Shown here: positions 47,362-55,124 of the stretch, piece after piece | How positions within the stretch are numbered: position 1 is the first letter of the stretch | Layout: each line of letters opens with the position of its first letter | NCBI RefSeq assembly: GCF_019331715.1 | Contig: NZ_JAHBBG010000006.1 | Coordinates: forward strand, 1 to 64,000 | Direction: 5' to 3' | From: Bifidobacterium simiiventris | Lineage (GTDB): Bacteria; Actinomycetota; Actinomycetes; Actinomycetales; Bifidobacteriaceae | DNA: 64,000 bases | Program-made: the position numbers and the translations under genes | The notes under the pieces: generated by a model | Told to the model about the DNA's origin: nothing | Database searches by the model: none | Seen by the model: only the letters and a program-made list of their open reading frames with translations

Positions 47362-47393
47362 AAGCTAGGAACTAAACGGTTCCTAGCTTTTTT
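47362..47393 (+). terminator. Initiator tRNA terminator
   Basis: Perfect 11-bp arms AAGCTAGGAAC (47362-47372) and inverse (47379-47389) with loop TAAACG, followed by four further T residues. It is a canonical Rho-independent terminator five bases after the tRNA. Confidence 0.92.
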
Positions 47394-47431
47394 CGTTTCT
47401 CAGTCATATGGATGCGCATTCCGTCAACGTT

Positions 47432-47781
47432 CCCGGGCATACGGCCGAATCCGGTCTTCAAACCGGCCGCAAGCCCGGGAGAAGTCACCGATCCACCTCG
47501 CACTCCCGGGCATACGGCCGGTTGCGAACCCCGAAACGGGCGTATGCCCGGGGGATATAACCGGTCGCCGCCCACTCCCGGGCATACGGCCGGCTCCTAC
47601 CCGCAAAACGGGCGTATGCCCGGGAGATGCGAGGCTCATCAGCACGACGAGACGCTCATTCCCGGGCATACGGCCGGTTGCGGGTTGTTAACAGGCCGTA
47701 AGCCCGGGAGGGTGGTTCATTGCGACGCATGTTCCCGGGCATACTGCCGGTTTGAGGGACCGTGACGGCCGTAAGCCCGGG
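47432..47781. repeat. Array 2: five 48-bp palindromic units downstream of initiator tRNA
   Basis: Units lie at 47432-47479, 47505-47552, 47577-47624, 47661-47708 and 47734-47781, each exactly 48 bp and bounded by CCCGGG. Spacing between starts is 73, 72, 84 and 73 bp. Left arms read CCCGGGCATACGGCCGGTT or variants. Two right arms read CGTATGCCCGGG and pair perfectly; the other three read GCAAGCCCGGG or GTAAGCCCGGG. It is the same family as array 1 at 30848-31238. Confidence 0.92.
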
Positions 47782-47853
47782 AGATTCCGGAACATCAGGA
47801 AGGATCCGCGGGAATCCGCCATCGTTCCGGTTGATGGCGCCCGGCTGAATCCG

Positions 47854-48003
47854 TAAGCGGGTATTTTCGGAATCGATAAGTGGGTACTTCCGGACTCTGA
47901 AATCAGTAAGTGGGTAAAGTCGTACCAGATAGACCCCATTTCGAAGGCCAAGTAACAGATATTTACCCACCTATGACTTCTTAAGTCCGATTCTGCCCAC
48001 TTA
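47854..48003. repeat. Cluster of TAAGTGGGTA motifs
   Basis: TAAGYGGGTA occurs in direct orientation at 47854, 47877 and 47907, and inverted as TACCCACCTA at 47964 and TGCCCACTTA at 47994. CCCGGCTGAA occurs on both sides, near 47840 and 48012. The cluster lies between array 2 and the gtrA-like gene. No gene is present here. Confidence 0.6.
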
Positions 48004-48049
48004 CGACATACACCCGGCTGAACCGGACCATCAATGATGGTCCACTTTC

Positions 48050-48619
48050 CTACTTCGGCCAGCCCTTGGGGGTGTGCTCGAGAGACCATACGCCGAGCTT
48101 GTGCGAGAAGCTGTTGAGCCACTTGGCCTCGAGCTCCTCGGCGCTCAGGCGGTTGTCGGCGGAACGCAGACGGTTCATGGCGTTCGTATGCGTGTCGTCC
48201 AGCAGCCACTTGCGGATCAGGAAGTTCCATACCATCACCACGGCGGTCGCGACCAGCTTGCCTACGTTCGTGCGCAGCAGGTACTCCGCATGCTGCGAAA
48301 CGTACGCGTCATGGTTCATGCCGTACGTCGAGATCCAGATGATCGCGTCGTTCATGAACAGGCCGACCACCGCGCCCGCCACGAAGATCACGATCTCCAT
48401 CCACCGCGCCATGTCGTCGCGGTGCTTGAACACAAACTTCATGCTCGCCAGATAGTTGAAGATCAGCGAGATGATGAAGGAGATGGTGGCGGCGAGCACG
48501 TTATGCATATGGAACACGCCGACCAGGATGTTCAGGATGCCCCAGTCGATGATAAAGGCGATCACACCGACGATGCCGAATTTCATAAGCTGCGCAATCA
48601 GTTTCTTCACGTCAGTCAT
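48050..48619 (-). CDS. GtrA-like membrane protein
   Basis: A 189-residue inner-membrane protein with four predicted helices. The start QLMKFGIVGVIAFIIDWGILNILV and the motif SFIISLIFNYLASMKFVF match GtrA/DPMS3 proteins, which assist the flipping of polyprenyl-linked sugars or support glycosyltransferases. The last 50 residues form a cytoplasmic tail beyond the usual family length. No ribosome site is clear before ATG 48619. It has no glycosyltransferase neighbour here, so its pathway cannot be named. Confidence 0.85.
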   Translation of the reverse strand: MTDVKKLIAQLMKFGIVGVIAFIIDWGILNILVGVFHMHNVLAATISFIISLIFNYLASMKFVFKHRDDMARWMEIVIFVAGAVVGLFMNDAIIWISTYGMNHDAYVSQHAEYLLRTNVGKLVATAVVMVWNFLIRKWLLDDTHTNAMNRLRSADNRLSAEELEAKWLNSFSHKLGVWSLEHTPKGWPK

Positions 48620-48702
48620 TTAACACGGCACGGTTGACCCGCCGGCCCGGTCGCAGCGGATCACTACGGCCGGGCACCGCCATCGGTCAGCAGGCAGCGC
48701 GC

Positions 48703-49263
48703 TCACACCCTGCGCGCGCAGCTCGGGCATTCCACCGTGCCCTCGGCCGGGGTCCAGAGCCAGCGCCCGCAGTTCGGGCACTTGCGGTTCACGTACATGA
48801 GCTCCTTGGTGATGCGGCCGATCGTCTCCCTGGTCGCCGCGTCGGCCTGTCCGTCGACCAGCGACTGCAGGTATGCCGGCGACGAGCAGTACACGTACCT
48901 CCGCCAGCGCCGCAGTCGCGTGACGAAGTTGACGATCGCGACGATCATCGGCACGACGATCATCACCACGAAGAAGACGATCTGGACCCAGAAAATGACA
49001 CTGATGAACTGGTCGAGACCGTCGATGTTCAGTCCGCTCGTAACAGCGGCGGCACGCACCTGGGGCTCCAGGAACGTCGTCAGGAACGACGAGACCTGCA
49101 GCACCGCCACGACCGCCAGCACGATATAGACCACCGATCCGATGCCGTACATCCACATCAGTCTCACGTCGCGCCGCCGCGCGTCGCGTTGGATCTGGTC
49201 GTCCGGCAACACCAGATTGCCGGTCGGCCGAGCGGGACCGGCCTGTCGCATGGTACTGGTCAT
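48703..49263 (-). CDS. Zinc-ribbon membrane protein (SPFH operon, gene 5)
   Basis: A 186-residue protein of unknown function. Two membrane segments lie at about residues 37-60 (MYGIGSVVYIVLAVVAVLQV) and 90-115 (VIFWVQIVFFVVMIVVPMIVAIV). The C-terminus carries a zinc ribbon, CPNCGRWLW followed by CPSCARR. Its start overlaps the stop of the preceding gene by four bases. It is the last of five genes on this strand. Confidence 0.75.
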   Translation of the reverse strand: MTSTMRQAGPARPTGNLVLPDDQIQRDARRRDVRLMWMYGIGSVVYIVLAVVAVLQVSSFLTTFLEPQVRAAAVTSGLNIDGLDQFISVIFWVQIVFFVVMIVVPMIVAIVNFVTRLRRWRRYVYCSSPAYLQSLVDGQADAATRETIGRITKELMYVNRKCPNCGRWLWTPAEGTVECPSCARRV

Positions 49264-50018
49264 GAGAGGTCTCCTTCCTGCCGTCCGGCACGTCCGGCAT
49301 CGCGATTGGGCTTGGTGGACGGCGCCGGAGCCGCGAAAGGCGCGCCTACTGGCATGGGAGCAGGGTATGCGACACCACTGGGCGGAGGCAGGTTCGGCGA
49401 GGATTGCGGACGCGTACCGGCAGGGGCCGTCCGTGACCGCATATGCGCGGCGGACGTGTTGTCGGTGTACCGCCGCGCGGTCAGCGACAGTTCGTTGCCG
49501 CAGGCCGCGCACAGGATCGCATGCCCCATCGGCAGGATGCATTCGCACCCGCACGACGGGCAGCGCAGCACTTTGCCGGCCGACGACGTGATGCCCGCGG
49601 CGACGTGCAGCCCGACGGACGCATCCGTTTCCTGGTCGATGTGCCGTTGCACCCGCACATACGTGTCGTGGCGCAGGGCGTACAGCCGCCGCGAGGCGTT
49701 CCACTCGTCACGGACGGTGAGCACCAGCAGCCAGATGCCGACGCCGGTGAGCGCCGCCCCGTACGCCAGAGCGCCAAGCGCGCCGATCATCCCGTCCGAT
49801 TCATACAGCATCTCCTCCACACCGGCAAGCAACTGTCCCAGTCCGGTGCCCAGGCACAGCAGAAACGCCATGGGCAGCATGAAGTACTTCACGGCGCTCT
49901 GCGTGCCGGACAGACGCTTGCACATCGCGATCAGCAGCCAGATGACCAGCACCGGCAGGCCGATCAACAGCACGATGATCACCAAGACGAACAGCAGTAT
50001 CAACAACCCGTCCATCAT
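49260..50018 (-). CDS. Zinc-ribbon membrane protein (SPFH operon, gene 4)
   Basis: A 252-residue protein of unknown function. The N-terminus has a strong membrane helix (residues 5-30, LLILLFVLVIIVLLIGLPVLVIW). Further hydrophobic segments lie at about 45-65 and 78-100. A zinc ribbon (CPSCGCE then CAACGNE) lies at about residues 152-175. The last 70 residues are Pro/Ala-rich and probably disordered. It overlaps its neighbours on both sides by ATGA, so the three genes 50581-48703 are translationally coupled. Confidence 0.75.
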   Translation of the reverse strand: MMDGLLILLFVLVIIVLLIGLPVLVIWLLIAMCKRLSGTQSAVKYFMLPMAFLLCLGTGLGQLLAGVEEMLYESDGMIGALGALAYGAALTGVGIWLLVLTVRDEWNASRRLYALRHDTYVRVQRHIDQETDASVGLHVAAGITSSAGKVLRCPSCGCECILPMGHAILCAACGNELSLTARRYTDNTSAAHMRSRTAPAGTRPQSSPNLPPPSGVAYPAPMPVGAPFAAPAPSTKPNRDAGRAGRQEGDLS

Positions 50019-50581
50019 CTGGCCTCCTTGCCGCTTTCTTCGGCTCCGACGGAGGGGGTGCCGAAGCTATACGGCGTGTTGGTGACCGGCGAGACGGGCG
50101 GCTCGGAGGGCGGAGCGTATCCGGGTGCGCTCTCGGGCCGCGCCGCCGGCGATCCGTAAGCGTCGTCAAGACGCCGGCCGGTGCGCCGCATGGTCGGGTC
50201 ATAGCCCATTTGGCTGGCGATACGGCCGGAAGCCTGACTGAAGGTCTTCGCGTTGACCATGTCGACCATGTCCTGCGACATGGTCATCAGCAGGACCGCG
50301 CCGGCGACGATCGCCAACGTGAGGACGGCGACCGGGCCGACCAGCATGTGCGCCCCTTCGGCCCACGTGTGGATCGCACGGATCATGCTGTCCGCCTGAT
50401 CCCTATTCGAGGCGGATAATCCTTTGATGACCTCGGCGCGGTTTCGCTCATCGGAGACATACGCATCGATGCCGATGAGCGCGGCCACCCACAGCATCCC
50501 CGCCCCGACGGCGAGGAACACGAACGCCCATATGCAGACCATGAACCGCGCGAACAGGCGCTTGACGAAGAGCATCCTCAT
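50015..50581 (-). CDS. Two-helix membrane protein (SPFH operon, gene 3)
   Basis: A 188-residue protein with membrane helices at about residues 12-38 and 80-100, an extracytoplasmic loop between them, and a Pro/Ser-rich C-terminal tail (PPSEPPVSPVTNTPYSFGTP). I recognise no family. ATG 50581 follows GGAGGAGG. Its stop overlaps the next start. Confidence 0.7.
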   Translation of the reverse strand: MRMLFVKRLFARFMVCIWAFVFLAVGAGMLWVAALIGIDAYVSDERNRAEVIKGLSASNRDQADSMIRAIHTWAEGAHMLVGPVAVLTLAIVAGAVLLMTMSQDMVDMVNAKTFSQASGRIASQMGYDPTMRRTGRRLDDAYGSPAARPESAPGYAPPSEPPVSPVTNTPYSFGTPSVGAEESGKEAR

Positions 50582-50615
50582 CGCGCACCTCCTCCGTTTC
50601 GAGCCGCCGGCTGCA

Positions 50616-51032
50616 TCAGAAGCCGCCCTTTGTGGGCGTGAACCGGGTCTCCTCCTGCTGCGCGAGACGCGCGGCGGACTCATCGCTCGCCTGCTCGGAC
50701 CGGGAGGTGGCCAGCGCCACCGCGGCGAGCACGAGGAACAGCACGAGGGCGATGCCCACGGTCACGCGCCACGCACCGGTGTTCGCGATGAACGTGAGCA
50801 CGATCTGCGCCACGTAGTTCACGCCGAGCGCGGCGATCACCGGGATCCGTGTGGTGTAGTCGGAGGGCGAGCCGACGGTGAACGGCACAAGGAACAGCAG
50901 CCCGCTCAGCGTGAGCAGCGCCAGCGCGATCCAGAACGCCACCGCGTTCGTATGCGGGATCAACAGCATGATGATGTCGACGACGACGGTCGCCAGCACG
51001 ATGAAAATGGGGGCTTGCTTGCCTTGGATCAT
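50616..51032 (-). CDS. Small four-helix membrane protein (SPFH operon, gene 2)
   Basis: A 138-residue hydrophobic protein with four predicted helices between residues 6 and 110 and a short charged C-terminal tail. I recognise no named domain. ATG 51032 follows AAGAAGGAAG. An in-frame upstream start exists at 51059 but has a weaker context. It sits between the SPFH gene and the zinc-ribbon genes. Confidence 0.7.
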   Translation of the reverse strand: MIQGKQAPIFIVLATVVVDIIMLLIPHTNAVAFWIALALLTLSGLLFLVPFTVGSPSDYTTRIPVIAALGVNYVAQIVLTFIANTGAWRVTVGIALVLFLVLAAVALATSRSEQASDESAARLAQQEETRFTPTKGGF

Positions 51033-51113
51033 GGATTCTTCCTTCTTTGTTTGCTTCACGAGATATGACCGTTGATGATATGACCGTTGATGATTGCGGC
51101 CGATCGGCTGCGC

Positions 51114-52463
51114 TCACAGGCGGGAGAGGATCTCCTGCTGCTTGGCGGCGAACTGGTCGTCGGAGATCAGCTTGAGATCATGCAGCTGCTTGAGCTTGGT
51201 GAGCGCCTCGACCGGGTCGGCGGGGGCCGCGGCCTGGGTGGGCGCGGCGGCCGACTCCGCGGCAGGTGCCGGTTCGGGCTGCGACTGCGCGGCACCGGCC
51301 GCCGCGACCTGTTGCGCCGCCTGCGCGGCCGCGGCCTGCACCGCCTGTTCCGCCGAAGGCTGTGCCGGAGCCACGGGCGAGCCGGATGCCGCGAAATCAG
51401 TGTCGCTCATCGACTCTCTGATCGCCTTGCCGAGGCTGCGCGCGATCGTGCCGGCCGCGTGCACGCCCACGCCGACACCGATGCCGCCGCTGAGCAGGTC
51501 GGAGCCGGTGCCCTTGTTGTCGGCGGCCGTATGCAGCACGTCCATCGTCCGCTTCTGCTGGTAGGTGTAGGCGCGCTGCTGCTGGTCATACGCCATCGCA
51601 TCGGTGTGCGCCATCGACGAGCGGGAGTCCAGGTTCGCCTGGTACAGGCCGCTTTCCGCGTTCGAGGCCTTGTCCTCGTATGCCTGCGCCCGACGGTTGT
51701 ATACCCGGTATTCCTCGCTGCCCTTATCGACGACGATCGCGTCGGTGACGAAATCGAGGATGCGCAGGCCGTACCGCTGCTCGAACTCGCCGAACACGTT
51801 CGCAGCCGCCAGCTGGCGCAGGATCTCGTCGTTGATCTGCGCGGTGTGGCTGTCGATCTGGTTGATCGGAAGGTTGAGCACGGTGAATGCCTTGCTGATC
51901 TGGTCGCGAATGATCATGTTCACTCGTTGACGGACGAGATCAGCCACTTTCGATCGCGTGACCTCATCGTGACCGGACACGAACTGCTCGAAGAACGCCT
52001 GCAGGTGATCGCTGTTGCGCTGCTGCGTCTGCGGATCGTCGCCATGGTCATATGCCAGTGCGATCGAATATCGCCCGTGCGCGCCGGCCGGGATCGACAG
52101 GCCGGTCGAACGGGCGCTCACCGTGCCCGGCACCGGGATCTGGATCGGGTCGGACGTGCCCCACTGCATACCGGTCTGGTCGAACACATTGATGAAATAC
52201 AGCATGGAAGAGTACGGATCGACGCCGCCAGTGAACATCTTGGTCACGCCGGTGAGGAACGGCGTGCTCTGTCCGGCCACCGTATGGCGGCCTTCGGCGT
52301 AGGTCTGCGCGATGCGCCCCGACCGGACGAACACCGCGAGCTGATGCGGCATCACGTCGAGCTTGGTGCCGGGCTTGAGCGCGGTGTTCGGATGCTTCCA
52401 GGCGAAGACCTTGTTCTGATCGCCGCCTTCGTAACGCACGATATCGATCAGGTGTAACGGCAT
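51114..52463 (-). CDS. SPFH/band-7 domain protein with C-terminal SHOCT domain
   Basis: A 449-residue protein. Residues about 10-250 form an SPFH-like domain similar to YdjI/virion-core-type proteins (VFAWKHPNTALKPGTKLDVMPHQLAVFVRSG, then TVSARSTGLSIPAGAHGRYSIAL). A coiled region follows (about 280-320). A long Ala/Gln/Pro-rich linker leads to a SHOCT motif at the end (DPVEALTKLKQLHDLKLISD and FAAKQQEIL). There is no membrane helix. SPFH proteins scaffold membrane microdomains; the four membrane proteins downstream are its likely partners. ATG 52463 follows AAAGGGGG. Confidence 0.85.
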   Translation of the reverse strand: MPLHLIDIVRYEGGDQNKVFAWKHPNTALKPGTKLDVMPHQLAVFVRSGRIAQTYAEGRHTVAGQSTPFLTGVTKMFTGGVDPYSSMLYFINVFDQTGMQWGTSDPIQIPVPGTVSARSTGLSIPAGAHGRYSIALAYDHGDDPQTQQRNSDHLQAFFEQFVSGHDEVTRSKVADLVRQRVNMIIRDQISKAFTVLNLPINQIDSHTAQINDEILRQLAAANVFGEFEQRYGLRILDFVTDAIVVDKGSEEYRVYNRRAQAYEDKASNAESGLYQANLDSRSSMAHTDAMAYDQQQRAYTYQQKRTMDVLHTAADNKGTGSDLLSGGIGVGVGVHAAGTIARSLGKAIRESMSDTDFAASGSPVAPAQPSAEQAVQAAAAQAAQQVAAAGAAQSQPEPAPAAESAAAPTQAAAPADPVEALTKLKQLHDLKLISDDQFAAKQQEILSRL

Positions 52464-52658
52464 GTGTCGATCCCCCTTTGGTGACTCTTCTCCACTAGAC
52501 ACGATCATCGTACGTCGGCCGCGTAACGACCGGCCGCTCCCCATCGCAATATGAATCGGCGCACGCTCGCGGAATTCGCAGCACCGACGTTCACGGAACC
52601 GGCACGGGTTTCCCACGCCGTTCCCAGCCAAACGGCACGTTCCGCCGAGATTCGCATT

Positions 52659-52754
52659 GTTATATGTAACCACGACCGCAAGGTCGTATATAACTGAAAA
52701 CCTTCTTCTTCTCTTCCTCTCTCACAAAAGCCCGGTTCCCCTGCCGGGCTTTTT
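52659..52754 (+). ncRNA. Candidate small RNA or orphan terminator structure
   Basis: GTTATAT plus ACGACC (52659-52665, 52672-52677) pair with GGTCGT plus ATATAAC (52682-52694). A pyrimidine-rich stretch follows, then a clear terminator, AAAAGCCCGG / CCGGGCTTTT (52726-52735, 52744-52753) with T-run. No reading frame precedes it on this strand, so it may end a short RNA. No promoter is convincing. The gap 52464-52851 holds nothing else I can support. Confidence 0.35.
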
Positions 52755-52851
52755 CCTTTTATGCGCCGCGCACGGGCCGACGGGCACGGGCAAAAGCACC
52801 CGCCACGCCGATTTGGGATTGTCTGGCGGAAGTGTGTATCTTAGTGCTGTT

Positions 52852-52899
52852 GCCCCTCTAGCTCAACGGTTAGAGCAGCGTCCTTTTAAGTCGTGGGTT
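52852..52899 (+). pseudogene. Truncated tRNA-Lys (anticodon TTT), 5' part only
   Basis: GCCCCTC, TA, the D-arm GCTC..GAGC and the anticodon arm with loop CTTTTAA are intact in order. The sequence then leaves the tRNA pattern after GTCGTGGGTT. No T-arm, 3' acceptor strand (GAGGGGC) or CCA is found nearby. The promoter is kept (TATCTT at 52837, CACGCCGATTTG at 52804). Position 30:40 of the anticodon stem is a T-T mismatch. It marks the left edge of the accessory region. Confidence 0.75.
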
Positions 52900-52979
52900 T
52901 TTCGGGGATTAAACGTACTGCCCCGACCCGCTTCACGGATTAAATTTGAACGGCTCCCGGTCATGGAAAGCGTGTTTCC

Positions 52980-53429
52980 ATGTCTCGGACCAGTGCCTCC
53001 GCCGCGTGCGCGTTGTCGCCGGTGTTTGCCGTTGACGGCTTCGCCGATGCTTCGCGCGTCCTGTTCGGGCGTGGTGTCGTTCCTCAGTCCCATGATACCC
53101 GTTTTCTGCTGGTTCCCGCCGCGAACCGTGACACGAGCGTGCCTGAGCAAGGCGCGGCGGGCGAACGCGAGCTGCGCCGTGACGGCGTGACCACGCGCCG
53201 CGTGCGCATGCTGATGGGTGAGCCGAATTATGTGAGCTACGCGGCGCTTGCCCGTATCATGCGACTGTCGAAGTCGTCGGTGACGGGCAAGCTCAACGGC
53301 GACATCAACTGGACGCTGCCCGACATCAGGCGCATCGCGTCGCATTTCCGCGTTTCCAGCGACTGGCTGCTCGGCCTGTCCGACGATCCCGTTCCTTCGA
53401 TGGCGAAGGAGGTGGTCGCCTTCACATAG
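52980..53429 (+). CDS. XRE-type HTH protein
   Basis: A protein of up to 149 residues. The C-terminal 75 residues hold a Cro/C1-type helix-turn-helix (YVSYAALARIMRLSKSSVTGKLNGDINWTLPDIRRIASHFRVSSDWLLGL). The N-terminal half is not conserved-looking, and an internal GTG (53139) is a possible start. The ATG at 52980 lies in a small CATGGAAA/TTTCCATG palindrome. It is the first gene of the accessory region and probably regulates it. Confidence 0.65.
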   Translation: MSRTSASAACALSPVFAVDGFADASRVLFGRGVVPQSHDTRFLLVPAANRDTSVPEQGAAGERELRRDGVTTRRVRMLMGEPNYVSYAALARIMRLSKSSVTGKLNGDINWTLPDIRRIASHFRVSSDWLLGLSDDPVPSMAKEVVAFT

Positions 53430-53589
53430 AAGAAGCCCTCTCCTTGCGGGAGAGGGCCAGGTCCGTTCGGGATCCGTGGAGGCGGCCGGTCAAAACCGTT
53501 TCCCGGATTCCAATCAAAGTAACCAAGAAAGCCTGAATTTTGTGAAGAGAAAGGAAGGCTTTCGCGGTGCAGACAGAGATTGGATTCTT

Positions 53590-53775
53590 ATGTCTTACAA
53601 GCAGGATTGTATACCCGCGCACGTGACCGTCATCGCGTGCGGAAGCCCGGAAAACCACGGTTTTGAGGGAAAGTCTTATATCACGGTTTCACCGTATCTC
53701 GACGAATCGGTCAGCCGCGCTGACCGGTTGCGGCGTGCCGTGGCCGCGCATCCGGCGGGAGGTGAACGCCGATGA
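53590..53775 (+). CDS. Small hypothetical protein
   Basis: Sixty-one residues from ATG 53590, with no named motif: YKQDCIPAHVTVIACGSPEN and SYITVSPYLDES. Its stop overlaps the start of the next gene by four bases, supporting translation. No good ribosome site precedes the ATG; GTG starts upstream at 53476 or 53542 would give a longer protein. It is probably a small element-encoded accessory protein. Confidence 0.5.
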   Translation: MSYKQDCIPAHVTVIACGSPENHGFEGKSYITVSPYLDESVSRADRLRRAVAAHPAGGERR

Positions 53776-55124
53776 GCATCCAGGCATTGAGCCGCGTGTT
53801 CACGCTCAAGCGGCTGATCGAGGACCCGTACGCCCAGCTCGTGCTCATCAACCTCGCCGACAACGCCGACGAGCACGGTCGCAACTCCTTCCCCGGCATC
53901 AAGAAGATGGCCAGGAACTCGTGCATGTGCGAACGGTCGGTGCAGCGCAAGCTGCGCTGGCTGGAGGAGAACGGCTTCATCCGCAAGTCGGAAGCCACGG
54001 AGGTGATCCAGTACCTGCCCGAGTACAAGCGGCCGACCGTATGGGAGATCTGCATGGACCGCGACGAGACGCTGCCCGCGCCGACGGACCGCAAGCCGCG
54101 CACGTCGTGCAGAGGCGGGAGCCAGATGGAGGAAGCGGACGACACCGAGCAGGATGCCGACTCCGGTGCATGCGAAGCGCCCGGTGCATCACAGTCACCG
54201 GGTGCAGGAAAAACACCGGGTGGAAGCAAGACGCCCGATGCACTGCGAGTCACCAGCCCGGTGACCGTGCAGTCACCCAAACCATCCTATGAACCTATTA
54301 CCCCTCTGTCCCCTAAAGGGGACATCTCCCCACGGGGAGACTCAGCCGGGAACAGCACAACCACCATCAGCCAATCGTCCGACGCACCGGACCGCGACGA
54401 CGAACCGAACCAAGATTTCGGCTTCACCAGCGAAAACCATCAGTCGGACGGGACGTTCGTCGGCGACAATGTCTCCGCGTCCGATTGCGACGCGCTGCTG
54501 GAACGGTTCGCCGAACTGCTCGCCGGCGAACAGGTGTGGGCCAAGCCGCCACGGGCGCGCGACCAGCGGGCCGCGGCGAAATTGCTCTCGGAGCACAGCC
54601 AGATGGAGATTCTGGAGCTGGTGCTGTGGACCGCCAAGAATCCGTTCTGGCGTCCGAAAATGCTGAGCATGTCCGAGTTCGCCCGACGTTGGGAACGCCT
54701 GTGGCAGGAACGGCGCAGCGAGATCGAACAGCGACGGATCAGGGTCAAACGCATCAAGGCGGGGACCATGCCGGCGAAAGACGAGGAGGAGAAAGACCCT
54801 CATGCGGCGGTGCTGGTCTCGTGCGAAACCGTCACGCAGTGCCCGGTCTTCGGCTACTCGTCGTTCCAGCACGGCAGGTCGAACAGTCGAATCGCGTTCG
54901 CGCAGAACCATCTCAACGGCTCCATCCGACGGGACAAGTGCCCGGTGTGCGCGTACGACGAACGCAATCTGGCGCTGCACGGCAACACGCGCACCGCGGA
55001 AGCCGTCAAGCGGGCACGGGTCGAGGCCGACGAGCAGACGAAACGCTGGAAGGAACACCTGCGGCAGAAGGAAGAGAAACTGGCAGCGTTCGACCGGATG
55101 CTGAGCATGGAACGGAGCGCATGA
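53772..55124 (+). CDS. Replication-type helix-turn-helix protein (HTH_36)
   Basis: A 450-residue protein. Residues about 10-75 form the HTH_36 winged helix found in plasmid and phage replication initiators (FTLKRLIEDPYAQLVLINLADNADEHGRNSFPGIKKMARNSCMCERSVQRKLRWLEENGFI). A long, low-complexity linker follows (about 110-225). The C-terminal half contains a helical region (LLERFAELLAGEQ), paired cysteines (CETVTQC, CPVCAYDE) that may bind metal, and a final charged coiled coil. It probably initiates or regulates element replication. The function is inferred from the HTH alone. It is coupled to genes on both sides. Confidence 0.65.
   Translation: MSIQALSRVFTLKRLIEDPYAQLVLINLADNADEHGRNSFPGIKKMARNSCMCERSVQRKLRWLEENGFIRKSEATEVIQYLPEYKRPTVWEICMDRDETLPAPTDRKPRTSCRGGSQMEEADDTEQDADSGACEAPGASQSPGAGKTPGGSKTPDALRVTSPVTVQSPKPSYEPITPLSPKGDISPRGDSAGNSTTTISQSSDAPDRDDEPNQDFGFTSENHQSDGTFVGDNVSASDCDALLERFAELLAGEQVWAKPPRARDQRAAAKLLSEHSQMEILELVLWTAKNPFWRPKMLSMSEFARRWERLWQERRSEIEQRRIRVKRIKAGTMPAKDEEEKDPHAAVLVSCETVTQCPVFGYSSFQHGRSNSRIAFAQNHLNGSIRRDKCPVCAYDERNLALHGNTRTAEAVKRARVEADEQTKRWKEHLRQKEEKLAAFDRMLSMERSA

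Noticed and set aside
52852..52980. Group I intron interrupting tRNA-Lys
   Set aside because: The break is after the anticodon arm rather than within the anticodon loop. No intron core pairings and no downstream 3' tRNA half were found.
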